From the NCBI GenBank assembly GCA_958348565.1, contig CATVZP010000014.1, positions 1 to 33,119 on the forward strand: a DNA stretch of 33,119 bases, given 5' to 3'. Positions 14,891 to 22,881 of the stretch are shown here, in pieces. Under the pieces are notes generated by a model. That model was not told where the DNA came from and did not search any database. It saw nothing but the letters and a program-made list of their open reading frames with translations. Within the stretch, counting starts at the first letter, position 1, and each line of letters starts with the position of its first letter. The position numbers were made by a program, and so were the translations under genes. The stretch comes from an uncultured Collinsella sp. (GTDB lineage: Bacteria; Actinomycetota; Coriobacteriia; Coriobacteriales; Coriobacteriaceae).

Positions 14891-14916
14891 CTTGACTGTA
14901 TTGCCGCAACACAGCG
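14891..14916 (+). promoter_or_regulatory. Second copy of the shared regulatory motif
   Basis: Aligned with 13752-13775, 19 of 24 positions match, including CTTG, CTGTAT, CGCAA and ACAG at identical spacing. The right half of the palindrome has one mismatch in the core (ACACAG). TTGACT (14892-14897) is a near-consensus -35, but no good -10 stands 17 bp downstream, which would fit an activated promoter. Confidence 0.55.
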
Positions 14917-14922
14917 CAACGT

Positions 14923-14953
14923 AAGGGGTGTCCGATAACGGGCGCCCCTTTTT
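14923..14953 (+). terminator. Leader terminator/attenuator before the transporter gene
   Basis: AAGGGGTGTCCG (14923-14934) pairs fully (with G-U pairs) with CGGGCGCCCCTT (14939-14950) around ATAA, followed by TTTTT. It lies about 55 bases before the transporter ATG. A segment at 14977-14987 (CGGAGCGCCCC) could pair with the same left arm, giving a competing structure. Confidence 0.6.
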
Positions 14954-15006
14954 AAGCGGCAACATGGCTGCGAATTCGGAGCGCCCCCAACAAGAAAGGT
15001 GGGGAG

Positions 15007-16464
15007 ATGGAAGCGGAAAAGAAGGCGTTTAAGATCACCAAGCGCGAAATTGGCTTTGTGCTGGGTATCGTTGTCTTTTTGCTGGTGAAGTTTCTTCCTT
15101 TGGCGGAGCTGAGCTCGACGGTCGAGCTCACGGTCGGCGGTCAGACCTGTCTGGCACTGACGCTCGCCACGGTGGTGTTCTGGGCATGCGGCGTGGCACA
15201 GCCGGGCTTTGTGGGCCTGCTCTACTGCGCACTGCTCGTCCTGTTCAAGGCGTGCGTGGACGACACGGGCGCCGCGAGCATCTCGGCGACGGTCGCCTCC
15301 ACGTTTAGCTCGTGGACCAAGGCCACCATGTGGCTCGTCATCGGCGCCTACCTCATCGCCAGCGCGGTCAAGGAGTCGGGCCTGGGCGAGCGCATCGCCT
15401 ACGCGTTCATGCTCAAGTTCGTGCGCGACGCCAAGTCGCTCATCATCTCGATCTTCGCGCTCACCTTTGTGCTGTCGCTGCTGATCCCGCATCCGTTCCC
15501 CCGCGCCTTCCTCATCCTCGCCGTCGTCTCGGTCATCGCCGAGTCCGCCGGCTACGGTGACGACGACAAGGGCAAGCTCGGCTTCCTCGTGTTTGCCGCT
15601 GCCGCCCCGGGTTCCATGTTCTTCCTGACGGGCGACTCCACGCTTAACCCGCTCGTTGCGCAGTACAGTGCCGAGGCCGGCGGCATGAGCCCGTCCTTCG
15701 TCGACTGGTTCCTGTACATGAGCGTGCCTATGCTGGTTGCGCTGCTGTGCACCCTGTTCCTGGGCCTTTTCCTCTTTAAGCCCAGCAAGGAGCTCGTCTA
15801 CGATCGCGAGCAGATCGTGGCCAAGCAGGCCGCGCTCGGCAAGCTCTCCGTCAAGGAGATCCGCACCATCGTGTGGCTTGTCATCGCCATCGCGCTGTGG
15901 CTCACCGTCTCGGGCGACTATATCGGCTGGGTCACCCTGGCCATTGGCGTTGCTCTCGCCATGCCCATCATCGGCGAAGTCCTCACTCCCGCCAGCTGGA
16001 ACGCTGTCGACATCAAGTCCCTCATGTTCCTGACGGCCGCCATGGCCGTGGGCTCCGTGGGCGGTGCCACCGGCATGAACGCCTGGATCGCCGACGTCGT
16101 GCTCCCCAGCTCCGTGCCTGAGAACATCTTCCTGTTCGCCCTGCTCGTCGCCGCGCTTTCCATGATCATCCACATGTTCATGGGCTCGGTCATGGCCGTG
16201 CTCGGCGTGTGCGTGCCGGCATTTATCAGCTTTGCCGCCGGCTCCAGCGTGAGCCCACTCGCCGTGGCGCTCATCGTCTTCACGTCCATCAACATCCACT
16301 ACATCCTGCCGTTCCATAACCTGCCGATCCTTATCGGCGAAGGCAAGGACGCCGGCGGCTACACCTCCAAAGAGGCTATGCGCATGGGCATTCCCCTCAC
16401 CGCGGTCGTCTTTGTCGTCGTGCTGGTCGAGGCCGCCTGGTTCCACCTCTTTGGCCTGATGTAA
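15007..16464 (+). CDS. DASS/SLC13-type anion:cation symporter
   Basis: The 485-residue membrane protein has about 12 hydrophobic segments, in the manner of divalent anion:sodium symporters (CitT/TtdT-like). Motifs include PHPFPRAFLILAVVS (about 158-172), the re-entrant-loop-like FFLTGDSTLNPL, and LPFHNLPILIGEG near the C-terminus. GGTGGGGAG lies directly before the ATG. It is the first gene of the operon with ubiD and ubiX, so it probably carries the decarboxylase substrate (an aromatic or other carboxylate) across the membrane; this is inferred from context. The family normally takes dicarboxylates and tricarboxylates. Confidence 0.85.
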   Translation: MEAEKKAFKITKREIGFVLGIVVFLLVKFLPLAELSSTVELTVGGQTCLALTLATVVFWACGVAQPGFVGLLYCALLVLFKACVDDTGAASISATVASTFSSWTKATMWLVIGAYLIASAVKESGLGERIAYAFMLKFVRDAKSLIISIFALTFVLSLLIPHPFPRAFLILAVVSVIAESAGYGDDDKGKLGFLVFAAAAPGSMFFLTGDSTLNPLVAQYSAEAGGMSPSFVDWFLYMSVPMLVALLCTLFLGLFLFKPSKELVYDREQIVAKQAALGKLSVKEIRTIVWLVIAIALWLTVSGDYIGWVTLAIGVALAMPIIGEVLTPASWNAVDIKSLMFLTAAMAVGSVGGATGMNAWIADVVLPSSVPENIFLFALLVAALSMIIHMFMGSVMAVLGVCVPAFISFAAGSSVSPLAVALIVFTSINIHYILPFHNLPILIGEGKDAGGYTSKEAMRMGIPLTAVVFVVVLVEAAWFHLFGLM

Positions 16465-16559
16465 GCGGTCGAGCGCCCCGGCTGTAAGCAGCCAAGCGCT
16501 TGAACTTCGAGTGGTCGAGCGCTCCATTTGTGAGCGCCGCGGCCCCATTACGTTACCCC

Positions 16560-16584
16560 GTCCGGCGGCACCCCGTCGCCGGAC
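16560..16584 (+). other. Hairpin upstream of ubiD
   Basis: GTCCGGCG (16560-16567) and CGCCGGAC (16577-16584) form an 8-bp stem 22 bases before the ubiD ATG. There is no T-run, so it is probably not a terminator; mRNA processing or translational tuning is possible. GGTCGAGCGC occurs twice in the same 142-bp gap. Confidence 0.45.
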
Positions 16585-16606
16585 ACTCTCCCGAAAGGAG
16601 TACGCC

Positions 16607-18094
16607 ATGTCCACTACCGATGCTTCCCAGATCCACGACCTGCGTTCCGCGCTCGACTTTTTGCGTGAGATGCCGGGCCAGCTGCTCGAGACCGACACCC
16701 AGGTCGATCCCGATGCCGAGGTCTCGGGCGTCTACCGTCACGTCGGTGCTGGCGGCACCGTCATGCGCCCGACCAAAGAGGGTCCGGCGATGGTCTTCAA
16801 CAACGTCAAGGGCTTTGACGACGCCAAGGTCTGCATCGGTATGCTTGCCAGCCGCAAGCGCGTTGCCGCCCTGCTCGACCTGGACGAGGAGCACCTGGGC
16901 CTCGAGATCGGCAAGCGCTTCGAGAACCTGATCGCCCCCGAGCAGATCGCCGAGGGCAAGCACGTCGACTGCCAGGAGGTCGTGTACAAGGCGACCGACG
17001 AGGGCTTTGACCTGCGCAAGATCGTTCCCGCTCCCACCAACACGCCCGTTGACGGCGGCCCCTACATCACCATGGGCCTCGCCTATGGCACGAGCCCCGA
17101 TGGCACCCAGTCCGACGTAACCATCCACCGCTTCTCCTGCGTCGACAAGGACAAGCTCGCCATGTGGATCACCCCGGGCAGCCGTCACCTGGGTGCGTTC
17201 TTTGACGAGTACTGCCGGCGCGGCGAGGATATGCCCATCTCCATCTCCATCGGCCTGGACCCCGCCGTGTACATGTGCTGCGGCTTCGAGGCTCCCACCA
17301 CGCCGCTCGGCTTCAACGAGCTGCAGATCGCCGGCGCCCTGCGCGGCCGCGCCGTCGAGCTTGCCGACTGCGTCACCGTTCCGCAGAAGTGCATTGCCAA
17401 TGCCGAGTACGTGCTCGAGGGCTACCTCATGCACGACGAGACCATCAACGAGGATGTCAACGGCCACGGCTACGCCATGCCCGAGTTCCCCGGCTACACC
17501 GGTGGCGCCAAGGTCTGCCCGGTGATCAAGATCACCGCCGTCACCACGCGCGTCAACCCCATTATGGAGAGCTGCATCGGCCCTTCGCACGAGCACGTGT
17601 CCATGGCCGGTATCCCCACCGAGGCCTCCATCTACAAGATGGTCGAGACCGCTATCCCGGGCCGCCTGCTCAACGTTCACGCCGCTCCCTGCGGTGGCGG
17701 CAAGTTCGTTGCCATCATGCAGTTCAAGAAGTCGAGCAAAAATGACGAGGGCCGTCAGCGCAACGCCGCCATGCTCGCCTTCTCGGCGTTCTCCGAGCTC
17801 AAGCACGTCATCCTTGTCGACGAGGATGTCGACATCTTCGATATGAGCGACGTGATGTGGGCCATGACCACGCGCTTCCAGGCCGACGTGGACCTCATCA
17901 CCATCCCCGGTTGCCACTGCCACGTGCTCGATCCGTCCAACGACCCCGCGTTCGATCCTTCGATCCGCGAGCACGGTATCGCCTGCAAGGCCATCTTCGA
18001 CTGCACGGTTCCGTTTAACCTCAAGAAGAACTTCATCCGCTCGCAGTTCATGGAGATCGATGAAGAGAAGTGGGCCGCCGAGCTCGCCTTCTAG
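16607..18094 (+). CDS. UbiD-family prFMN-dependent decarboxylase (LpdC-like)
   Basis: The 495-residue protein has the usual length of the UbiD family, which reversibly decarboxylates aromatic or alpha,beta-unsaturated acids using prenylated FMN. Visible family motifs are GPYITMGL (151-158), SDVTIHR (169-175), ITPGSRHLG (188-196) with the conserved Arg/His, PLGFNELQIAGALRG (233-247), and the acidic AEYVLEG (266-272), which supplies catalytic glutamates. YAMPEFPGYTGG (289-300) resembles LpdC-type gallate or hydroxybenzoate decarboxylases by recall. AAAGGAG precedes ATG 16607; the frame upstream to 16511 is unlikely to be used. ubiX follows after 33 bp. The substrate is not deducible. Confidence 0.92.
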   Translation: MSTTDASQIHDLRSALDFLREMPGQLLETDTQVDPDAEVSGVYRHVGAGGTVMRPTKEGPAMVFNNVKGFDDAKVCIGMLASRKRVAALLDLDEEHLGLEIGKRFENLIAPEQIAEGKHVDCQEVVYKATDEGFDLRKIVPAPTNTPVDGGPYITMGLAYGTSPDGTQSDVTIHRFSCVDKDKLAMWITPGSRHLGAFFDEYCRRGEDMPISISIGLDPAVYMCCGFEAPTTPLGFNELQIAGALRGRAVELADCVTVPQKCIANAEYVLEGYLMHDETINEDVNGHGYAMPEFPGYTGGAKVCPVIKITAVTTRVNPIMESCIGPSHEHVSMAGIPTEASIYKMVETAIPGRLLNVHAAPCGGGKFVAIMQFKKSSKNDEGRQRNAAMLAFSAFSELKHVILVDEDVDIFDMSDVMWAMTTRFQADVDLITIPGCHCHVLDPSNDPAFDPSIREHGIACKAIFDCTVPFNLKKNFIRSQFMEIDEEKWAAELAF

Positions 18095-18127
18095 TAAGTA
18101 GCCCTACCAAGTAGTTAAGGAGTTGTC

Positions 18128-18706
18128 ATGCCTGAGTCTTCTGTTCGTCCCCGTCGCATTGTCGTTGGCGTGTCTGGCGCCAGCGGTGCGGCACTGGGCC
18201 TTGAATGCCTCAAATGCCTGCGCCAGGCCGGCGCTGAGTCGGCGCTTGTCGTCACGCGCGGGGGAGAGATCACCATCGAGCAGGAGCTCGGCATGACGCT
18301 CGACGAGTTTGCGTGCTATGCCGATGTGGTCTACGACAACAAGAACATTGGCGCTGCCATCGCAAGCGGCACCTATCCGGTCGACGGCATGATCGTGGCT
18401 CCCTGCTCCATGAAGACGCTCGCCGGCATCGCGAGCGGCTACAGCGAAAACCTGTTGCTGCGTGCGGCCGATGTGCAGATGAAAGAGCAGCGCCGCCTGG
18501 TGCTTATGGTGCGCGAGACGCCCTTCAGTGCGATCCATGTCGACAACATGGCACGCCTGGCGCGCGTGCCGGGCGTCATGCTCATGCCGCCCATGCTCAC
18601 GTTTTACAACGGCCCCGCCACGCTCGATGAGGCGGTGCATCACATTGCCGCCAAGGCACTCGAGGCCGTCGGCGTGTCGTGCGCCAACTATAAGCGCTGG
18701 TCATAG
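18128..18706 (+). CDS. ubiX: Flavin prenyltransferase UbiX/LpdB
   Basis: The 192-residue flavoprotein transfers a dimethylallyl group to FMN, making the prFMN cofactor for UbiD. Motifs are VGVSGASGAALG (13-24), APCSMKTLAGIASGYSENLLLRAADV (91-116) and RRLVLMVRETP (122-132), all typical of the UbiX/Pad1 family. AAGGAG lies seven bases before the ATG. It is the last gene of the transporter-ubiD-ubiX operon and is followed by a strong terminator. Bacterial UbiX uses dimethylallyl monophosphate, which makes the upstream isomerase fusion relevant. Confidence 0.95.
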   Translation: MPESSVRPRRIVVGVSGASGAALGLECLKCLRQAGAESALVVTRGGEITIEQELGMTLDEFACYADVVYDNKNIGAAIASGTYPVDGMIVAPCSMKTLAGIASGYSENLLLRAADVQMKEQRRLVLMVRETPFSAIHVDNMARLARVPGVMLMPPMLTFYNGPATLDEAVHHIAAKALEAVGVSCANYKRWS

Positions 18707-18738
18707 GCATCTTTAGGGTAGGATACGAGTAGTGTTTG

Positions 18739-18770
18739 AGCCCGCTGCCCCTGTGGGCGGCGGGCTTTTC
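18739..18770 (+). terminator. Terminator of the transporter-ubiD-ubiX operon
   Basis: AGCCCGCTGCCC (18739-18750) pairs with GGGCGGCGGGCT (18755-18766) with one mismatch around loop CTGT, followed by TTTTC. It separates ubiX from the MerR-type gene. Confidence 0.85.
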
Positions 18771-18797
18771 GTGTCAAAGGGTGCGTCGGGAGGACCT

Positions 18798-19664
18798 ATG
18801 CAGACGGGTATGTATGCGATTAGCGAGATGGCGAGCTTGTTTAACGTTTCGCGCCAAACGCTCATCTACTACGACAAGATCGGTCTGTTTAAACCCGCCG
18901 TGGTTAACGAAAAAGGCTACCGTTTCTATTCGCCCACGCAGATCCCGCTCATGCGTCTGATCTGCATGCTGCGCGACTTGGGACTGGAACTCGATGAGAT
19001 CGATCGCCTGACCTCGACGTTCGACATTGGAGAGATGACCGATCACCTGCGCTCGCGGGTGCAGGCGCTCGACGAGCAGATTGCCGGGCTCAAAGCCGAG
19101 CGCGCGAGCGTGCAGGAGCGGCTGAGTTTTTACGACGAGGCGGTCTATTGGCGCGAGCGCGAGGGCAAACCGGAGCTCAAGCAATTCGAGCGCCGCTACG
19201 TGGTCTTTGAGGAGTTCCCGAGCGATATCGAGCGTGGCCGCTCGATGCTGCACCCCACGCTCATGCGGGCGATTCTGCGCATGCGTGCGCTCACGGGCAC
19301 ACGCCCCATGCGCGGTTGGGGCGCCATGCTGCGTCGCGAGGCGCTGCATTCCGACGACCCCATCGCCGGTGCCGGTTCCTTTGCCGTGTTGCCGCGTGGT
19401 GCCGAGGAAATACTGCCGAGCGATCCTGCCGAGCTGGCGGAGATTGGCGTCGAGGTGCTGCCCGAGGGCACGTACCTGTGCATGAGTCGCTGGGGCATGC
19501 CGTACGAGCCCGAGGGTATCCGCGCCATCGTGGCCTGCATGGACAGGCACGCGCTCCAGCCCATCGGCAATGCTTTCGATTTTTGCTACCTGGACACCAC
19601 GAGCTACGACGAGTCTCACCAAGAGGACTTCTGCTGTATCCAAATCCCCGTCGCCCTCAAATAA
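18798..19664 (+). CDS. MerR-family regulator with C-terminal effector domain
   Basis: The 288-residue protein starts with a MerR winged helix (6-75; YAISEMASLFNVSRQTLIYYDKIGLFKP, then KGYRFYSPTQIPLM). A coiled coil follows at about 82-120 (VQALDEQIAGLKAERASVQERL), then a domain of about 160 residues with the general layout of BmrR/GyrI-type ligand-binding regulators. ATG 18798 has GGGAGG four bases upstream. The gene lies just beyond the ubiX terminator on the same strand and is the closest candidate regulator of the decarboxylase island; this is inferred from position only. BmrR-like members bind aromatic or cationic drugs. Confidence 0.88.
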   Translation: MQTGMYAISEMASLFNVSRQTLIYYDKIGLFKPAVVNEKGYRFYSPTQIPLMRLICMLRDLGLELDEIDRLTSTFDIGEMTDHLRSRVQALDEQIAGLKAERASVQERLSFYDEAVYWREREGKPELKQFERRYVVFEEFPSDIERGRSMLHPTLMRAILRMRALTGTRPMRGWGAMLRREALHSDDPIAGAGSFAVLPRGAEEILPSDPAELAEIGVEVLPEGTYLCMSRWGMPYEPEGIRAIVACMDRHALQPIGNAFDFCYLDTTSYDESHQEDFCCIQIPVALK

Positions 19665-19665
19665 C

Positions 19666-19764
19666 TTGCGGTGAAATAGTCCCTAAATAGCTCGAGTGGG
19701 CGTGCAAACAGGAACTATTCCACCGCAACTTCGATGCGACAAAGGAGCAGTCCCTTTATCGCAT
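19666..19764. repeat. Two adjacent palindromes downstream of the MerR gene
   Basis: Palindrome one: 19666-19680 pairs with 19714-19728 (TTGCGGTG, AATAGT) with one mismatch. Palindrome two: ATGCGACAAAGG (19734-19745) pairs with 19753-19764 with one mismatch; this is a member of the GACAAAGGG family (compare 13715-13745). Confidence 0.7.
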
Positions 19765-19840
19765 TCCGTGCGAGCTCCAGCGCCATCTGCGGGTATAAGG
19801 CTAACAAGTGTTTATTTGCGAGGCCTAAGGGGCGCCCCGT

Positions 19841-20710
19841 ATGGATATCGATAACTTTGAATGGTGGTATAGCGAGGGCGAAGCTCCGGACGAGGAGTGG
19901 GACGAGCCCGCGCCGCGTGACGCGTCGGGTGACGAGACCGAGGTCGGCAACGATGCCGCTGCCGAACCGGACGCCGCCCCCGATCCCTCCGAGCCCCTGA
20001 CCTTTGAACAGGCCTGGGCCCAGGCCGAGGCCGACGAGGCAAAGGCCGATGCCACGGCCACGCTGGATGAGCCAGCCGACATGTCCATCTCGCCGGCAAA
20101 GACCCCGCAACCGCGCCATACCATCGACCCCGGCAGTACGGCATCTTTCAGCATTCTCGACGTGCCCGCGCAGGGTGCCCAGGCGCCTGCGCCCACGCAT
20201 CGCCCCGACCTGGCTCGCGAGGAAGACGCGGGTCGCCGTTCTCCGCTCGGCCCCATCCTCATCGCCTTCATGGCCGGCGTAATCGCCTGCTCGGCAATCG
20301 GCAGCATCTGGGGCCATGTCGAGCAACAGCGCCAAGACGCCGCCAAGGTCGAGATGTCCGTCGAGCAATCGCTCAGCCGCACGCGCTCGGTGCATGTGTC
20401 GGTCGAGGTTAAGGACGGCGCGACGTGGGATACCGCGCGCGGCGACAGCCAAATGCTCGTCCATATCGTGGGCCGCACGCTCAAGGGACAAGCAATCGAC
20501 GAGTACCAATACGTCAATTCCGAAGGTGACGGCATCGAGCTCAAGCCCGGCGACTACGAGCTCACGGTCGATGAACCGCCCGTCGCCACCGACGGCACGC
20601 GTTACCGCGCCTCAAAGCGCATGGTCCCGGTGAGTTTTAATTCGCAAGCACCCGATACGGTCGATAGCACGCCGCAGGGTGGGTTTGACCTTTATGCTAT
20701 TGCTCGATAA
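19841..20710 (+). CDS. Single-pass membrane protein of unknown function
   Basis: I do not recognise this 289-residue protein. Residues 1-130 are strongly acidic, Ala/Pro-rich and probably disordered (WWYSEGEAPDEEWDEPAP near the start). A hydrophobic segment PLGPILIAFMAGVIACSAIGSIWG (135-158) follows basic GRR and is the only membrane span. Residues 160-289 would be outside the cell, with a predicted beta-rich fold (VHVSVEVKDGATW, ELKPGDYELTVDEPP). The N-in topology follows the positive-inside rule. AAGGGG lies about 10 bases before the ATG, within a GGGGCGCCCC palindrome. Its neighbours (MerR, epimerase) give no functional clue. Confidence 0.75.
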   Translation: MDIDNFEWWYSEGEAPDEEWDEPAPRDASGDETEVGNDAAAEPDAAPDPSEPLTFEQAWAQAEADEAKADATATLDEPADMSISPAKTPQPRHTIDPGSTASFSILDVPAQGAQAPAPTHRPDLAREEDAGRRSPLGPILIAFMAGVIACSAIGSIWGHVEQQRQDAAKVEMSVEQSLSRTRSVHVSVEVKDGATWDTARGDSQMLVHIVGRTLKGQAIDEYQYVNSEGDGIELKPGDYELTVDEPPVATDGTRYRASKRMVPVSFNSQAPDTVDSTPQGGFDLYAIAR

Positions 20711-20789
20711 CTGCGCCTGCCGCTCAGCCCTGCTGCCAAGAGTGGGACAATAACCCTCGACACTGTTGTTTACTTTTGGAGGAAGTAGC

Positions 20790-21683
20790 ATGTCCACCGT
20801 CACTACCATCAAGCGCGGCGGCCTCACCGCGGCCATCGATTCCATGGGCGCCCAGCTCACGAGCCTTGCCCTCAACGGCAACGAGTATCTGTGGCAGGGC
20901 GACCCGGCCTTTTGGGGCAAGCACGCGCCCATCCTGTTCCCCATCGTGGGATCGCTGCGCAACAACACGGCGACGTCTGCGGCCGGCACCTGCGAGATGG
21001 CGCGCCACGGCATCGCGCGCATTGTCGAGCACAAGATCGTCGAGGTGTCGGAGGACAGTTCGTCCGTTACCTACGAGCTCACCGACACGCCCGAGTCGCT
21101 CAAGGCGTTCCCGTTCCACTTTAAGCTCAACATGACCTATGCCCTGACCGGCGACGCCACCCTTACGCAGACCTTTGCCGTCACCAACACCGGCGACGTG
21201 AACCTGCCGTTCTCGGTGGGCGGCCACCCCGCATTTAACGTGCCCGCCCCCGGCGCCGAGGACGAGGCGTTCGAGGATTACGAGCTGGCGTTTACCGAGG
21301 CTTGGACTAACGAGGCCCCCGTCATCACGCCCGATGGCCTTATGACGTTCGAGGGTAGCTACAAGGCTCCCGATAACTCGGACGTGCTGCCCATCACGCA
21401 CCGCAGCTTCGATAACGACGCCATCATGTTCACCGATACCCCGGGCTCCACGCTCACGCTGCGCGGCCGCAAGTCGGGCCACGGCGTCAAGATCGACTTT
21501 GAGGGCTTTAAGTACATCGGCGTGTGGTCTGCCGCCAACGACGCTCCGTTTGTGGCGCTCGAGCCTTGGACCGGTCACACCACCATGTCCACCGAGGACG
21601 ACGTCTTTGAGCATAAGGTCAACACCATTACGCTGGCGCCGGGCGAGACGGACGTCCGCAGCTTTAGCGTCACCCTGCTCTAG
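20790..21683 (+). CDS. Aldose 1-epimerase family protein (LacX-like)
   Basis: The 297-residue protein has the galactose mutarotase-like fold. PILFPIVGSLR (47-57), MARHGIAR (70-77; His73) and GGHPAFNVP (144-152; His146) are typical of the LacX/YeaD branch, and ALEPWTG near 257 supplies a candidate catalytic acid. It would interconvert alpha and beta anomers of a sugar or sugar phosphate in the cytoplasm. ATG 20790 has GGAGGAAG just upstream. It appears monocistronic and is followed by a palindromic repeat. Confidence 0.88.
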   Translation: MSTVTTIKRGGLTAAIDSMGAQLTSLALNGNEYLWQGDPAFWGKHAPILFPIVGSLRNNTATSAAGTCEMARHGIARIVEHKIVEVSEDSSSVTYELTDTPESLKAFPFHFKLNMTYALTGDATLTQTFAVTNTGDVNLPFSVGGHPAFNVPAPGAEDEAFEDYELAFTEAWTNEAPVITPDGLMTFEGSYKAPDNSDVLPITHRSFDNDAIMFTDTPGSTLTLRGRKSGHGVKIDFEGFKYIGVWSAANDAPFVALEPWTGHTTMSTEDDVFEHKVNTITLAPGETDVRSFSVTLL

Positions 21684-21689
21684 AGGTTC

Positions 21690-21806
21690 CGCCGCTCGGT
21701 CGATGCTGCGCGCCGTCCAGAGCGATAATTTGTCATTCAAAAGGCAAGGCTAGACCTTCTGGTCATGCCTTGCCTTTTTCATGCCACTTGTTCGCTCTGG
21801 ACGTCG
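21690..21806 (+). repeat. Composite palindromic repeat, copy 2 (first hairpin missing)
   Basis: The outer stem CGCCGTCCAGAGCGATAA (21711-21728) pairs with 21788-21806. The inner stem (GGCAAGGC near 21743, GCCTTGCC 21767-21774) ends in a T-run. Sequence and layout match 27728-27825. A degenerate GACGTTCCCAATGACTA (about 21831-21847) downstream corresponds to the second half of the composite element. The inner hairpin may terminate the epimerase gene. Confidence 0.75.
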
Positions 21807-21945
21807 CTCGCCGGCATTGCCAAAACACCGACGTTCCCAATGACTACCATGTGTCTATTAATTTTTCGAGCTTGTGCTGCACTGCTGGTCGCTGGCGTAT
21901 ATCCTGTTAAGTCGTCAGCATACGATTCAACAGGGAAGGCAGATT

Positions 21946-22872
21946 ATGCATTCTCCCCATCAACGCGACGCGCATCCACAGCCGGTGTGCAGCCGTCGCA
22001 TCTTTTTGGGTAGCGCTCTCGCTGCGAGCGCTTCTGTCGTCGCCGGCGCACTTGCCGGCTGCCAGCGCCCCTCCACGCTGGAAGTAGTTCAGCCCACGAC
22101 GGGCGGCGGTCGCGACGACCTGTCCGATTCCGTGATCGGCAAGGATAAGATCCGCATTGGCATGGAGGCGGCCTACGCCCCGTACAACTGGCAGGTTTCC
22201 GAAGCCAGCGAGTACACCATCCCCATCGACAACGTACAGGGCGCCTATGCCGATGGCTACGACGTGCAGATCGCCAAGATCGTCTGCAAGGCCCTCGGTG
22301 GCGAGCCCGTTGCCGTCAAGCAGAGCTTCTCGGGCCTCATCGATTCGCTCAACAACGGCCAGATCGACCTCATCATCGCCGGCATGAGCGCTACGCCCGA
22401 GCGTGAGGAGTCCGTCGGCTTTTCCGACCCGTACTTCATTGGCTACTTTGGCCTGTTCGTAAAAGAGGGCTCGCCCTACCAAAACGCCACCAAGCTCAGC
22501 GACTTCAGCGGTGCCACGGTGCTCGGTCAAAAGGACACCATGCTCGATACCGTCATCGACGAGATTCCGGGCGTTGTGCACAAAAACCCGGTCGACTCCG
22601 TCCCCACGGTGTTCTCGAACCTGCTGCAGGGCACGTGCGACGCCGTGACCTACAACACCGAGAACGAGAAGGGCTATATGGCTCAAAACCCGGGCATCGT
22701 TCCCATTCATTTTGCCGAAGGCGAGGGCTTTAAGCAGGAGGTCGCGGCAAACGTCGGCTGCCGTAAGGGCTCGGACAAACTGCTTAAGCTCATCGACAAG
22801 ACACTCAAGGGCATTAGCAAAGAGGAGCGCGACCAAATGTGGGACGCGTGCCTCGACCGTCAGCCGGCATAG
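21946..22872 (+). CDS. Polar amino-acid ABC transporter substrate-binding lipoprotein
   Basis: The 308-residue protein has a lipoprotein signal with lipobox LAGC (lipidated Cys39), preceded by SRRIFLG (16-22), a twin-arginine-like motif, so Tat export is possible. The mature domain is family-3 solute binding: AAYAPYNWQ, DGYDVQIAKIVCKALG, GLIDSLNNGQIDLIIAGMSATPEREESVGFSDPY. It would capture an amino acid outside the membrane for the permease and ATPase that follow. ATG 21946 has GGAAGG upstream. The ligand is not clear; there is no decisive signature. Confidence 0.92.
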   Translation: MHSPHQRDAHPQPVCSRRIFLGSALAASASVVAGALAGCQRPSTLEVVQPTTGGGRDDLSDSVIGKDKIRIGMEAAYAPYNWQVSEASEYTIPIDNVQGAYADGYDVQIAKIVCKALGGEPVAVKQSFSGLIDSLNNGQIDLIIAGMSATPEREESVGFSDPYFIGYFGLFVKEGSPYQNATKLSDFSGATVLGQKDTMLDTVIDEIPGVVHKNPVDSVPTVFSNLLQGTCDAVTYNTENEKGYMAQNPGIVPIHFAEGEGFKQEVAANVGCRKGSDKLLKLIDKTLKGISKEERDQMWDACLDRQPA

Positions 22873-22881
22873 GGAGGCAGC

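Noticed and set aside
14875..16698. Minus-strand open frame of 607 codons opposite the DASS transporter gene
   Set aside because: It is a high-GC antisense shadow rich in His, Asp, Glu and Arg with no family features; the plus-strand transporter is clearly real.
20687..20715. TTGACC with TAACTG as a promoter for the epimerase gene
   Set aside because: The -10 match is poor and the site lies across the end of the preceding coding region.
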